In this document: piece by piece, positions 46,091 through 59,389 of the stretch
Layout: every line of letters begins with the position of its first letter
Position numbering within the stretch: position 1 is the first letter of the stretch
DNA from: Cacajao melanocephalus
Lineage: Eukaryota > Chordata > Mammalia > Primates > Pitheciidae
Assembly: GCA_963573385.1 (NCBI GenBank)
Contig: CAUYLG010034782.1
Coordinates: 23,066-87,065, forward strand
DNA length: 64,000 bases
Direction of reading: 5' to 3'
Notes under the pieces: model-generated
Seen by the model: only the letters and a program-made list of their open reading frames with translations
What the model was told of the DNA's origin: nothing
Databases searched by the model: none
Made by a program: the position numbers and the translations under genes

Positions 46091-46556
46091 ATTTCTCTCA
46101 TTTAATTAAATACAATAAGGCTGTGTTTCATGAAGTATAGACAAATCATATGCCACCCTCATGGTGCACAACCTAATTTTACATATATGTATTTATTTGC
46201 ATATGAATTATTTAAAAAGCACTCCCCTTTCAAAGCCATAGTTTCACAGGTAATTTTGCTTAGGATAAAACTAAACTATTTAAGTTAAAAAATAAGTCAA
46301 TTAAAAACTATTAAGTGACTAACATTACAGGTAGTACTCAGATATAAAACAACTGTAAAGGGGGTACGTGAACGACTAAATTTGGGGAAACATTCATATA
46401 GACGTTCCGGATGGTCCAAAAAGATTCCAGAAGCAAAAGAAGTAAACTTCTGGAAGAATATTTTGTGATGGAAGAACTTTTTAAGATAGCTGAACAAAGA
46501 TGGTCTGGACCAGGTAACTATTTTACTGCTGGAGATATTCAAGCAAACATTATACG
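46091..46556. other. Unassigned AT-rich DNA
   Basis: No repeat or gene is recognised. Confidence 0.5.
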
Positions 46557-47070
46557 ATGGTGAATTTCAGGCGTCAACTTGACAATGCTAAGGAATGTCA
46601 TAGAGTTAGTAAAACATTATTTCTGAGTGTGAGGGTGTTTCTGGAAGAGATTAATTAGAATTTGAATCAGTAAACTGAATAAAAAAGATCAGTCCTCAGC
46701 AACATAGGCTGGCATCATCCAATTCACTGCTCAGACATAACAAAAAGGCAGAGGACAGGGGAATTCACTTTCTCTGTTTGAGCTGAGATGTCCATCTTTC
46801 CTGCCTACAGACATGGAAACTCCTGGTTCTCGGGCTTTTGGACTCAAACTAGGATTTATACCATCACCCCAAACCCACCGATTCACAGTCTTTAAACACA
46901 AACTGAATTACATCACCGGCTTTCCCAGTTCCCCAGTTAGCAGGCAGCAGGTTGTGGAATTTGTTGACTTTCATAACCAAGTGAGCGAATTCCTAGAATA
47001 AATCTTTCCTTCAATATATCTATACATTTTCTATTGATTCTGTTTCTCTGGAGAACCCTGACTCAGGCAT
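46557..47070 (+). mobile_element. LTR-like old repeat, family unassigned
   Basis: It resembles a widespread mammalian LTR-type repeat: TCAACTTGACAATG near its start, GTGAGGGTGTTTCTGGAAGA, then AATAAATC near 46998 and the end text TCTGTTTCTCTGGAGAACCC. A late AATAAA and a TGACTCAG end fit an LTR. I cannot name the family. Confidence 0.55.
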
Positions 47071-47650
47071 CGGAGATTTGGACTTCAAATGGATGATTAG
47101 ACCATGTGCCCATGAAGGTTCCTTTGAAGCACATGAGGCTGTGTTCCTATCATTAGAAAGACTTCTGTTGTAGAAGCTTACAGATCACAAGTGAAAATAT
47201 CAAATAAGAGACTTTTGGGAAAATGTACTGTCCTTCAGTAGTTGAGGGCTTGAAGATTCTCTCCTGGGTCCCGAGAGTCACCCTGACTGAGTTTCCATGG
47301 CCTGCCTCCATCTATGACTGCATGTCAATTTCCATCGCATTTTACAGCTTTTGCACTTTCTATTCACTGAGCGCTTCCTTTGAGAATATAGTCCAGATCC
47401 TGTGCTGCAGTGATTTCCTTTGGGTGTGAACGGTTGGAAGGCACAGGGTAATTAAAGCCCACACACACAAGCGTGTCTGACAGACTGATGTGTATTCCCC
47501 TCTCATTGGGGTCTGATTTGAATAAGAATGCCAAGCAGGTCGAGCCAAGAGAAAGCAAAGGCATAGGAAGCCTTTCTAAATTCTAAAAAGAAAATGTCAG
47601 ACCAGGGCTGAGTTGCATCTTCAGCCAAGCTCATCCACCCTCCTCCCCCA
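47071..47650. other. Unassigned DNA
   Basis: No repeat or gene is recognised. Confidence 0.5.
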
Positions 47651-47683
<33 letters not shown>

Positions 47684-47691
47684 CACACACA

Positions 47692-47722
<31 letters not shown>
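47651..47722 (+). repeat. (CA)n microsatellite with CG interruptions
   Basis: 72 bp of alternating CA broken by single CG steps near 47679 and 47693-47695. Alternating purine-pyrimidine sequence can adopt Z-DNA. Confidence 0.99.
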
Positions 47723-47726
<4 letters not shown>

Positions 47727-48064
47727 GACTTTGGTCTACAGTTCTCGGGATTCCACAGAGAGACTCTAAGAAAAAACCTGACCTCCTGGCCTAACTACCT
47801 GGTTGCTCTACACAAAACAGGTTTTACAGATTGTCTAGGCAGATGCCCAAGAGGCATAATTTCCAGGGAGCTTGGAAACTCTGAAATACTTACTTTTGAC
47901 TGAAATCCCTTTAACAGCTAACAATGTCTCTATAAATCAACTGCCCCCAGGGAAAGAAAACGCCATGACTGAAATTCAGGTTGAGGGTAGAAATGATACA
48001 CTTGATCCTAGATTGTAGAATCTTAGATTGGGAATATCACAGCTACTGTTGCTGCTGATGAGAG
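47723..48064. other. Unassigned DNA
   Basis: No repeat or gene is recognised. Confidence 0.5.
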
Positions 48065-48245
48065 TACGGTCCAGGTGCTGTACTAAGAAATGCTTCACTT
48101 GCACCAATTTATTCTCACAACTACCTATGAGGCAAGGGCTTTCAAGATTCCCATTTTACAAGTGACTGCAGACTTAGGCAAGGCAAGGGCTTGCCCCAGT
48201 GCACACACCCGGAAACTATCATCCTGATCATCTGATTCCAAATTT
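48065..48245 (-). mobile_element. MIR SINE, antisense
   Basis: CAGGTGCTGTACTAAGAAAT, CAATTTATTCTCACAACTAC, CTATGAGGCAAGGGC and CCCATTTTACAAGTGACTGC. Confidence 0.85.
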
Positions 48246-48299
48246 ATCTTTTAAACCAAGAAAGAAATGTATAGATCATTTAGACCAATGTTTTCTTTT

Positions 48300-48415
48300 T
48301 AAAGAAAGAGAAATTTCGAAGTAGAGAGTAGAAGTATGCAGCCACCATTATGCAGCCCGTAAGTAGCAGAGCAGAAACTCAAGTCCAAGAATTTCAGAAT
48401 TTTGAAGTCCAAATT
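48300..48415 (-). mobile_element. MIR-like fragment, antisense
   Basis: A weak MIR complement ending GCCCGTAAGTAGCAGAGCAG..ACTCAAGTCC. Confidence 0.4.
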
Positions 48416-48574
48416 CCAGGCTCTTTTGAAGGAGCAGGTGTAATGGGGTAAAGGGGAAAGATGTAAAGGATTCTGGGTGTGTGAAGTTTAGGACAGAAAG
48501 AAAGCCACTAAGAGCAATGAGCACATACTTCATACCTCCTTCACAGATTCCCTGCAGTGGCAGTGCGGTGACCT

Positions 48575-48820
48575 ACAGCTTAACTTATTGAGCCCTTACT
48601 ATGCACCAAACCCCTTCTAAGAGGGAGCAATGTGTGTCTTGATGCCAATGAAGGCATGGGATAAAGTCCCAGCTGTGCCACCTTCACCACATGGCCTTAA
48701 AGTCCTTATTACACTTGACCTCTGGAGAAGCAGAGAGTGGGAGAGGCAAGGCCATGTGCTCAAAGTCATGTAGCCAGGGACTCGTAGAACAGAAGCTCAA
48801 ATCTAGGTTTTAACATGCAT
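48575..48820 (-). mobile_element. MIR SINE, antisense, diverged
   Basis: TTATTGAGCCCTTACTATGC at 48585, then after a poorly matched middle CTCAAAGTCATGTAGCCAGG at 48759. Confidence 0.6.
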
Positions 48821-49644
48821 AGCAATTGGTAAAAACAGAATGGGATCATTTATCATGATTTTGGTGTTTGCAGTTTTGGAATTTTGTTGCTTGCTTGTTT
48901 GCTTTTAATCTGAGGAGGAAGGGGGAAAGTGAGACAGCTTGCTGGCCTTCCAGGTGCTACATCCTGACTGTAAGTGACATTTCTGCTAAACATTAGCCCA
49001 GGGGCCACTAGCCCTGAGGCTGTTTCCCTGGTTCTCCCCAGGTGCCCAGTGCTGTGCTCCCCACCAGGCCAGCTCTCGGCAACAGGCAGTCTCTCTGAAT
49101 TCCCGTGGGAAAGGATGCCCTGGTGACCTGGAACAGACAAAAGGATCACTTGGAGAATGGAGCAATTAGCTATTCATGCTGAGCTGCTGCCATCAATGAC
49201 CTGGGAAGTAGAGGTGAAAGAGCCCTGTCCCCATCACAGTATTACAGTGAGCTGGGGGTCTGGGGGCCTTGACCACTTGGGAACAGACAGTCCTAGGAGC
49301 TGCTGTTACCCAAGATGCCAAGGCCCTCTGGCTCTGCTACAGGAAGCAATCCATGTATTCCCAGGACCTGGCTGGCATTTGGAGAAAGGGGTTTAACTAT
49401 AAGCCACCACATGGCCTAGAAGGATGAGCACGTCTCAGGGTCTGAGCAGCTTTGGGCCCCAGAGCCTAACTACTCTGTGCCAAGTTTCCACGTGTTGGAT
49501 TGTAAACATTAATTAGACACCTGGGTGATGTTTATGGCCCATGACTTCAATATCTGTTAAGATTTTTTAATATATCAAGCCCTTCTGAAACCATCTGCCA
49601 ATGGAGGAGGAAGAACTAAGTGAGAAGCAGGTAACTAAATGGCA
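48821..49644. other. Unassigned DNA, moderately GC-rich part 48940-49400
   Basis: No repeat is recognised. Opposing frames of 98 codons (48853-49149, minus) and 79 codons (49157-49396, plus) show no domain. Confidence 0.45.
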
Positions 49645-49825
49645 GAGTTTTGGCTCTGAAATCTTATAGACCTGAAATGAAATCCCCAAAAGCTATTGGT
49701 CTGTGTTGCTCCTGGCCACTTCTTAACCCCTCTAAGCCTTGATTTCCTTATGTAAAGTGTGAATAATATTTCTTATTTTTATTGGAATTGCTTTTAGACT
49801 ACACAATAAATGTTAGCTCTTATCA
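49645..49825 (+). mobile_element. MIR SINE
   Basis: Sense MIR: AACCCCTCTAAGCCTTGATT then TCCTTATGTAAAGTGTGAAT, with the ACAATAAATGTTAGCTCTTA 3' end. Confidence 0.7.
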
Positions 49826-50429
49826 TACTGTATTGAAAGTACCTACTCTCTTGTTTGAATCCCCTACTAAACAAAAAATTAGGTAAGAATAGAAACCGAC
49901 TTCCTGCTCATCTCTTGCCTTAGGCTGGGCTGCTCCAAAAGTGTCCCAAGACAAGGATTTGAGAGCAGTAAGTTCATTTGGTGGTGGTCCCAGGGGGCAG
50001 GAGTAGTAGACTAGGGAAGCAAGGCAGAAAAGGGGCAGGGAGTAGTGAATGCAGTGTCTGGTCTACTACTGCTGTGGGCAGCTGCAGCTCAGTCCCATTA
50101 GGATCCTCTGGGACAGCACGACTCAGGGGTTTCCCTCTGGAATGGTGAGCAAGCTGGGTGCTTATCTACCCCAGCATGTTCATCTTTGCATGAAGGTAAC
50201 AGTTGAGCAAGCGAGGAAGCAGGACTGTTAATCCACCAATTCCCATTCACTCTTGAGTGAAGGCTCCTCTTGGCACATTGATTCCTTGACACTTTCACCT
50301 GCCCTGGATACCTGATAGAAAGCCCCCAGGCAGAGAGTTGCAGGAGCTTGCATAGAACATCAGAAGCAGGTGCTGACACAACCAATGCCCTCAGGAAAAT
50401 GGGCAGGACACCAGCAGTATCTGCTATTC
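49826..50429. other. Unassigned DNA
   Basis: Possibly an old LTR remnant near 49930-50040, but too weak to call. The 134-codon minus frame 50098-50502 has no recognisable domain. Confidence 0.4.
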
Positions 50430-50500
50430 CTCTAGATCCCTGACTTCCAGCACAATGCCTGCCATATGGCTGGTTGGTCCTAATAAATATTGAATGAAAC
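50430..50500 (+). mobile_element. L2 3' end fragment
   Basis: CTTCCAGCACAATGCCTGCC.. and TAATAAATATTGAATGAAAC. Confidence 0.6.
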
Positions 50501-50689
50501 AATAGAGGAGATATACACAGATATTATTAACTATTAATATAAGATAGTAATTGATCAAAACTATGAAAAGGCCATTAAATTACCAAGGGAGATTGAAAAG
50601 GGATAAAGTTTACTTTTATTAGGGGAGTATCACAAAGGTTTTTAAAAAGCAACAGTTTAACTGACTCTTTGAGGATAGGTAGCCGCTGA

Positions 50690-50775
50690 GCCTCTGGGAA
50701 CCATAGGCTATCTTCATTGTGTCTTGGAACCTAGCATACTTATCACATTGCAGGGGCTTAATATATTTTGTTCTG
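50690..50775 (+). mobile_element. L2 3' end fragment
   Basis: TCATTGTGTCTTGGAACCTA, then GCAGGGGCTTAATATATTTT. Confidence 0.55.
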
Positions 50776-50789
50776 TGATAAATCTGGCC

Positions 50790-51000
50790 AAGTGGAAAGC
50801 AGAAGAAAGGTATTCCAGCAAAGAGATGTGCATGAATAATGAAGAACAGCAAGTATGCTACCTACTAGAAAAAGCAAGAAGTTCAGTTTGGCTGGAGAGC
50901 AAGTGCAAGCAGTATCTGGTGTGTTGGGATGGCAGATTGCAGTTGGAATAAATTAATTATCACATTGAGGATTTTGGACCTTATTATATGGTGTGGTAGT
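50790..51000 (-). mobile_element. L2 LINE, antisense (split by MLT1, first piece)
   Basis: The complement of L2 ORF2/3' region: GGTATTCCAGCAAAGAGATG, AGTTCAGTTTGGCTGGAGAG, TTTTGGACCTTATTATATGG. It resumes at 51415. Confidence 0.7.
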
Positions 51001-51414
51001 GATAACCCCTTGAAAGAATCAGAGCTCCCTATATCCCTGCGGTGATTCTGGGCTTGGCTAATGGTGCGTCGGCAAATGTGATACAAGGAAAGCTTGAGAA
51101 GTTCTTGCATATTGGGGCTTGCCCTCTCTTTCTGCTCTTAGGAACCCTAAGATCACACGTGAAGGAGCCAAGGCTTAGCCTACCGAAGGATGAGAGATTA
51201 GGTGTACCAAAGACAAGCTGTCCCCAGAAGGCCCCCATACCATCCAGCCTACCCACCTTCACACCTATGAATGAGGCCATCCTAGACACACCAGTCCTAG
51301 CCAAGGTGACCAACACCAGAAGTATCTAGCCAACCCTCAGAATTATGAGAAATGATTATTTGTTTTAGTGCATTAAGTTTTAGAGTGGTTTAGTATGCTG
51401 TGAAAGGTACTGAT
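51001..51414 (+). mobile_element. MLT1 LTR inserted in L2
   Basis: The 3' end is distinctive: CAGAATTATGAGAAATGATT, AGTGCATTAAGTTTTAGAGT, GGTACTGATACA (end near 51414). The 5' boundary is approximate. Opposite frames of 95 codons at 51029-51329 lie within it. Confidence 0.72.
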
Positions 51415-51530
51415 ACAACTGGGAGTTACTGAACGGTCTCAGAGGAGGGATGGATACAAACTGAGGCTTTAAGACTAATCTGAAAATATTTGCAGGATTT
51501 AGGGAGCAGTTGTTCTAGCTGTTTCTCACT
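51415..51530 (-). mobile_element. L2 LINE, antisense (second piece)
   Basis: It picks up the L2 complement where 51000 left off: CTGGGAGTTACTGAACGGTC, GAGGGATGGATACAAACTGA. Confidence 0.6.
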
Positions 51531-52095
51531 GGAACAGGTAAGCCAATCCCGTACTCTCCCCTGCTCTGAATTTATCTAGCACCAAGACCGAGATGGGCCA
51601 CACACAGGAACCCTTGATTCCATTGTGGATTTACCACCTAGAGCTACTTGTTTTAGAGAAGATGTCAGATTTGTTCTTTTGGATCTAAATTTCTCAAATG
51701 CAGGGCAAAAGTCAGGGGTGGGATTCCAAGAAAATAAGGCAATTGAACTATTATCACGTGCCAATACAAGAGGGATACCAATGAAATAATCTCAAATTTG
51801 GGACAGCTGAACCACAGAGAAAAATAGATCAGAGCAGGAGTTCAGGTCAAGATAAAGAAATGGCTCACACGACGCTGAGACAGAGCTCATGTTGGAGTTG
51901 ATTATGGCTGGTGTTTATACCCTCTTGGCCCTGACTCCTTCGCCCTTGCATACAGCCAGGGTCACTTGGCAGAAATGAAAGGTAATGAAGATTTGTGGAA
52001 TTACGTTGATTCCAAAGCCGTGATGAAAAAAAAAGCTAGGTAAGAAAGGAGGTGTAAATCATTGCCTAAGTTTAGTCATGCTACTCCTTATTCCT
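51531..52095. other. Unassigned DNA
   Basis: No repeat or gene is recognised. Confidence 0.5.
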
Positions 52096-52110
52096 CTCCC
52101 CAACTATTCT

Positions 52111-52415
52111 TGTTTTGTTTTGTTTTTTTAGACGAAGTCTCGCTCTGTTGCCCAGGCTGGCATGCTGGAGGGCAGTGGCGCGACCTCAGCTCACTGCAAT
52201 CTCTGCCTCCTGTGTTTAAGCAATTCTCTGCCTCAGCTTCCCAAATAGCTTGGATTACAGGCATGCACCACCACATCTGGATAATTTTTGTATTTTTAGT
52301 AGAGATGGGGTTTCACCGTCTTGGCCAGGCTGGTCTTGAACTCCTGACCTCGTGATCTGCCTGCCTTGGCCTATGAAAGTGTTGGGATTACAGGCATGAG
52401 CCACCATACCCAGCC
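52111..52415 (-). mobile_element. Alu, antisense, full length
   Basis: (TTTTG)n tail complement at 52111-52129; the 5' end complement is ATACCCAGC. The duplication ctccccaactattct / ctccccagttattct (52096-52110 and 52416-52430) matches at 13 of 15. ACCTCGTGATCTGCC points to an Sc/Y-like left arm. Confidence 0.95.
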
Positions 52416-52430
52416 CTCCCCAGTTATTCT

Positions 52431-52900
52431 AGGAATTGGATACATTATGCCATGCAAACAAATTCAAGGTAGAGACAGTGTTCCATAACAGTGCTCTTCA
52501 CTTTTGAAGGTTTTGCGTTTACAGAGTTCATCACTGTAAGCCTTCCAGCAACTTCATACTGCAGCTCTCGTCTGTGTGTGTGGTATTTTACAAATAACCC
52601 AACAAAGGTCATGGCATGTGACTTACTAGAGGGCCAGAGCAAGTCACCAACATAACCTGAGTTAGAAACCACCCCTCCAAATGTCCTATGCACATTCTCA
52701 GCTCTGCCCTCGCTTAATTTCCTATAATTTCCTCAAAGATGATAACAAGAAAAATTTATGAAAATAGAAAAATTGCTCACATTGTTTTCAATTCAATGTA
52801 CTCTTCAGCGTGCAAATCACATGAGACTTTCGCTAAGGTTTAGGACAGGGAGAGGGTGAAGAAATTGGGTTTGATGCTGCTAAATTTTATTTACCTTTAA
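52431..52900. other. Unassigned DNA
   Basis: No repeat or gene is recognised. Confidence 0.5.
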
Positions 52901-52913
52901 AAATCATAATCCA

Positions 52914-53210
<297 letters not shown>

Positions 53211-53220
53211 TCATAATCCA

Positions 53221-53785
53221 CTATAATTATAAGCAACCTAGAACTGATGTTCTGCCCAGCCCACTACCCCCTTACACTCATTTTTCTAACTTCAAAGGGA
53301 ACCAGTCCTCTGATTACTGGTAAGCAGTGTTTCCCACGTGTGTGTTGAGAGTATGAGCCTTTGTGTCTCTGTGGAACCAATTATTTACAGGTCCGGAAAA
53401 TTAAAAAGTTGCATTATGTTCTTATGGATGCAAATTCAGATGCTAGGCACTAGTGCAGAGAAGAGAGTTCTAACAATCCTCTCCAGATAAATCCTCATGA
53501 AAACACGGGACTTCAGCAATCTGTTCTTTTCACTTGCTCAGGATTCAGGCTTCAGGTTTGGGTGGGGACTGTGTAGAGGGCTTATATTTAGTGATTATTT
53601 TGCAAATGTTGTCTCAAAAAGTTTCACAGATGTCTCACGCAGGCTATTGAGGGTACTCTTCCTTTTAGTGGGGACTATCTGTTGTCTGAACTTGCCAAGC
53701 CACTCCTGCACAGATAACGGATTTCACATTCAGTTTTAAGTGAGATTGATGGGTTTTTAAATCTATGACAAGCAAGACCCAATTG
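53221..53785. other. Unassigned DNA
   Basis: No repeat or gene is recognised. Confidence 0.5.
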
Positions 53786-53852
53786 TAGCATAGTAGACAG
53801 ATAATAGCACAGGATTAAGAGAAAGGAAACCACAAGCATCCCAGGTTTCATT
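53786..53852 (+). mobile_element. MIR SINE, 5' part of a multiply split copy
   Basis: TAGCATAGTAGACAGATAAT.., GCACAGGATTAAGAG, CATCCCAGGTTTC. It continues at 53938 and again at 54417. Confidence 0.65.
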
Positions 53853-53937
53853 AATAATAACATTAAATATAATTGCTGATAATGTTATAAATAATAATTG
53901 CAGATAGTATTTATTGAGTTCTTAATAGGTGCCTCTG
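53853..53937 (-). mobile_element. MIR fragment inserted antisense in a MIR
   Basis: TATTTATTGAGTTCTTAATA then GGTGCCTCTG is MIR complement; AT-rich text precedes it. Confidence 0.55.
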
Positions 53938-53989
53938 TCCAAAAATCAGCTCTATCACTTGCTGCTGATTTGACCTTAGAAAGTGACTA
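53938..53989 (+). mobile_element. MIR SINE, middle part
   Basis: CAGCTCTATCACTTGCTGCT, then TTTGACCTTAGAAAGTGA. Confidence 0.65.
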
Positions 53990-54416
53990 TATTAGTCTCG
54001 TAGGGCCACCTTAAAGTACCAAATACTGGGTGCTTAACAGAAATGTCTTGTTTCACAGCTGTGAGGGCTGGAAGTCTGAAATTAAGGTGTTACAGGGCCA
54101 TGCTGTCTCTGGGGACTCTAAGGGATAATCTCTCCTCTCCTTTCTAGCTTCGGATATTCGCTGGCAGTCCTTGGCATTCCTTGGTTTGTAGATACACCAC
54201 TCCTGTCCATGGCCATCTTCTCTTTGTGGGTGTTGGTCTCCGCGTCCCAATTTCCCCTTTCTATAGGTACTGCAGTCATATCAAATTAGACCCCAACAAA
54301 TGACCTGAAGTTAACTTGATTACCTCCATAAAGATCCTGTTTCCAAATAAGGTCACATTTTGAGATACTGGGTGTTAGGACATCAACGTTTATGTGACAC
54401 ACATTTAAACCCATTA
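53990..54416 (-). mobile_element. MLT1 LTR inserted in the MIR
   Basis: A near-complete antisense MLT1: TATTAGTCTCGTAGGGCCAC to ACACATTTAAACCCATTA, with TTTCCAAATAAGGTCACATT between. Confidence 0.9.
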
Positions 54417-54580
54417 GAGTTTCCTAACCTCCATCTTAACACCACTTTCCCTTTATAAAATGAGGATATAAGTGCTGACCTCACAGGGCTGTGGAGAAGC
54501 TTGGGCTATGCATGCAGAAGGATTAGCATAGTGCCTGGCACATGGCTGGAAGGCATCAACTGTTAGCTCGTATTATTATG
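54417..54580 (+). mobile_element. MIR SINE, 3' part
   Basis: TTATAAAATGAGGATATAAG, ACCTCACAGGGCTGTGGAGA, GCATAGTGCCTGGCACATGG and the terminal GTTAGCTCGTATTATTATG. Confidence 0.82.
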
Positions 54581-55014
54581 AAATGGAGATATAGAGCCTT
54601 AAAGCTCCATTTATTTTGCTTTGCTTCATAGAGAAGCCCATGTGGATAACATTATCCTCCAACTCTAAAGGGCATAATGATTTTTCATAACAGTGTAAGT
54701 TGATTTTTACATCTTGTACTTTACAAAGGAACTATGTTTGAATAAAATTTACTTTTTATTTGAATATTGCCACCTATTCATACTATGATATTATTGCCTT
54801 GAATAAATACTTTACACTCAGAAAGTAAATTAAAGGTTAAAAATCTGAACAATTTAAACAAGGTCAGAAAATGCTCCTTCTAGATTATTCCTAAAGTAAA
54901 AGAAATAAGGGCTCTAAAATGGAATATTAAGGACTTAAATCCCACAGACCATGGCGATCTAGGTAAACTATATTTCAAATATTGGGAGATAGCCTCATAA
55001 ACTGAGAAGAATAT
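54581..55014. other. Unassigned AT-rich DNA
   Basis: No repeat or gene is recognised. Confidence 0.5.
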
Positions 55015-55155
55015 GACTTTTTGATTTAAGTACATATGGATTCAACTCCCAACTTTACCCCTACACCTCTGTGACCAGTGGAAAGTCATGTAACTTTGTT
55101 CAGCCTTGGTTTCTTCATTTGTGAAATTAGGACAATAATACTCCTTCAAAAGTGA
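55015..55155 (+). mobile_element. MIR SINE, 5' part (split by L1M)
   Basis: CTCTGTGACCAGTGGAAAGT, AGCCTTGGTTTCTTCATTTG, AATTAGGACAATAATACTCC. A matching 3' MIR piece lies at 55633-55690 (CCTAATGCAATGCCTAGAAT). Confidence 0.75.
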
Positions 55156-55632
55156 GACAGTCTAACCAGCAGTGGATGAATGGTTAAACAAAATGTGTTA
55201 TGTACATATAATGGAATACTATTCAGCCTTGAAAAGGAAGGAAATTCTGACATATGCTGCAACATGGATTAACCTTGAGAACATCATGCTAAGTGAAATA
55301 AACCAGTCATCAATAGACAGATACTGTATTATTCCACTTATGTGAGATACCTAGAGTAGTCAAATTCATAGAGGCAAAAAACAGAATGGCAGTTACCAAG
55401 GTCTAGGGGAAGGGTAGAATGAGGACCTATTGTTTCCTGGGTAGAGAGTTTTAATTTTGCAGGGTGAAAAGAGTTCTGGAGATGGCTGCTGGATGGTTTC
55501 ACAACGACATGAATATCCCTAATGCCACTAAACTGCACGCTTTAAAAATCTTGACAATGGTAAATCTTACATGTATTTTACTATAATTTTTAAAATAAAA
55601 TTTAAAAATAAATTCTAAAACATTTTTTAAAA
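55156..55632 (+). mobile_element. L1M LINE 3' end inserted in a MIR
   Basis: Sense late ORF2/3' UTR: ATAATGGAATACTATTCAGC, AACATCATGCTAAGTGAAAT, TATTCCACTTATGTGAGATA, and an A-rich 3' end near 55600-55632. Confidence 0.85.
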
Positions 55633-55869
55633 TGCTAAACAGCTTGAGGAAATCCCCTAATGCAATGCCTAGAATAGAAGCAGTTAGCTATTAGAAATAT
55701 TCCATCATTAATATTATCCTTCCTTCCCACCATAAATAGGTTAAAAAATAATTGGAGTGTGCACATAGCCAAGGATTTAATGTAAACAATTTCCAGATAA
55801 TTCACTAACCCTTGATTTTCAAGTGAACATATAAGAAGGTAAACCACACTGGATCAGGAGATAAGAAAA

Positions 55870-56000
55870 TCAGCCCATACACTGCAATTAACTCGTTCTG
55901 TGATTGGGAACAAGTCACTTCGCTCCTTTGGACCTGTTTTCTCATCTGCCAAATGAGGGGGTTGAACTAGATAATCTACATTAAATCCAAGTCCTTAGAG
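55870..56000 (+). mobile_element. MIR3-like SINE
   Basis: GATTGGGAACAAGTCACTTC, CTCATCTGCCAAATGAGGGG, TTGAACTAGATAATC.. is the MIR3/MIR variant 3' arrangement. Confidence 0.7.
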
Positions 56001-56267
56001 GCTTTTATTACATAAATAAAGTCAAGACATGGTATTTAAGAATGAAGGGTCATAGTTCAGCATGCCAATATTTCTTCTTCATGCAAAAAAATAGAAGGGG
56101 AAAATAAATATCTTTTATCATGATAGCATGATACATTTGCTAGAGGGAGGAAGGAATAGATTCTAAGACAGGCTGAAAGGAGCAATTAATAGCAAAATGT
56201 CACACTATTCTATGTCAAATGTTATATATTTAAAAGAATATGTCAGTCTTACAAGATGAAACAGTTC

Positions 56268-56395
56268 TAGAAATGTGTTGCATAATGATATATATATATA
56301 TATAGTTAACAAGTCTCTACTGTACATTTAAAATGGTGAAGATAGTAAATTTTATATTATGAGTTTTTTGCGACAACATAAAAAAAATATGGGCA
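56268..56395 (+). mobile_element. L1M 3' UTR fragment with (TA)n
   Basis: (TA)n at 56288-56304, then AGTTAACAAGTCTCTACTGT and AGATAGTAAATTTTATATTA. Confidence 0.5.
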
Positions 56396-56682
56396 CCTAT
56401 TTTCTTTCTTAAACATCCTCATTTTTCAAAAACAATATCAGTGGTTTTAAAACTTTTTTAAAAACAGCAAATCCATTCTTCTAACAAAGTTTTATGAGAA
56501 AAATAACTGTTTTAAAAAAAAAAGGAGTTGAAAATGAGGCACAAAGTGGAGGTAACGAATATTCCCAGTCTGAGCCTTTCTCTCTTGTTCCCTAGGCCTG
56601 CCACTGAGTTCTGGAAAGACTCCCTAGTACTCCAGGAGGCTGGTTTGAAAATCAATGCTTTATACTCTATAAATAAATGTAG

Positions 56683-56985
56683 GCCAGGCACAGTGTCTCA
56701 CATCTGTAATCCCAGCACTTTGGAAGGCCAAGGTGAGCAGATCACTTGAGGTTAGGAGTTCAAGACCAGCCTGGCCAACATGGCAAAACCCTGTCTGTAC
56801 AAAAAACACAAGAATTAGCCAGGTGTGGTGGCATATGCCTGCAGCCCCAGCTACTCAGGAGGCTAAGATGGGAGAATTGCTTGAGCCCAGGAAGTCAAGG
56901 TGGCATTAAGCCAAGATAACACCACTGCACTCCAGCCTGGGTGACAGAGCAAGACCCTATCTCAAAAAAAAGAAGAAGAAAAGAA
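56683..56985 (+). mobile_element. Alu (AluS/J-like), full length
   Basis: GGCCAGGCACAGTGTCTCAC to GACCCTATCTC and an A/G tail (AAGAAGAAAAG). Confidence 0.95.
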
Positions 56986-57289
56986 AGAATTGTAAATGGC
57001 CACTCACAGTGTATTCAAGTGGGAATTAATAGGGGTAGAGATTTAATGAATCTGACCCCACAATCCATCTCACCATTTACTATAAATACTGTACAAGCAG
57101 ACCTTGAAGGGAGTATTTCCATCTGCTTTCAGGAAGAGATATTATGGATGTATTAGAGGTAAAAAGATGCCTTCACCAACCCCTGAGTTTAGCACATCCT
57201 CAATAAAAAGGTGTATAAGTGAATACATGAAGGGACTTACGCTTAGGAAAAGCACAGCAGAAGTATTTTATTCATCTATCCATTTATTC
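56986..57289. other. Unassigned DNA
   Basis: No repeat or gene is recognised. Confidence 0.5.
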
Positions 57290-57690
57290 ATGTAGTCATT
57301 CAAAAACATTTCCTTATCATCAATTATGCTCCAGATGATTGTTAAGCACAGAGGATAAAAATATGAATCAGATACAATCTCTATCCTCAAGGAACTCACT
57401 CTCTAGTGCAAGAGACATGTTTCAACAGGTCATTATAAATAAATGTGAGAAATCCAAGAATTATGCACCAAGGGTTATGGCAGTACTAAGCCAGCTGTGA
57501 GGAAGCCAGGGAAGACTTCTTGAGGGAGAGATTAAGAGCTAGCTGCTCAGTGATGGTGAAGGTCATAGAAAGTGTAGACAAAATAATGAGCATGTGTAGG
57601 AAGCAGCTTGATGTGTTTGGAAGCACACAACACAGAGAGGAATGGGAGACATGAAGCCACAGGCAGGGTTGTAGAGAGTTTTGGATGTGA
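57290..57690 (-). mobile_element. L2 LINE 3' region, antisense
   Basis: The L2 terminus complement (AGTCATTCAAAAACATTTCC) leads through GGAACTCACTCTCTAGTGCA into the 3' coding part (AGGGAAGACTTCTTGAGGGA, AGCATGTGTAGGAAGCAGCT). Confidence 0.75.
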
Positions 57691-57897
57691 GTAGGGCCTG
57701 TCTGCATTTTTCTCCCTTGGCTTTGCCTGGCTCCTTTCATCCCATCCTAGGGGACCTCCACCCGATACTCCCACAAGCATTGAGTTCTATGATCAGTAGC
57801 TTACTCCCAATCCATGGAGAAAGAGGAAAGAGGGCTAAGAGGAAGAAGGAAAGGGCATTTCACCTACTCAATGGAAGCCACCATAAAAGTCAGATCA

Positions 57898-59389
<1,492 letters not shown>

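Noticed and set aside
50098..50502. 134-codon minus frame
   Set aside because: No domain or conserved motif; it overlaps an L2 3' end and unassigned DNA.
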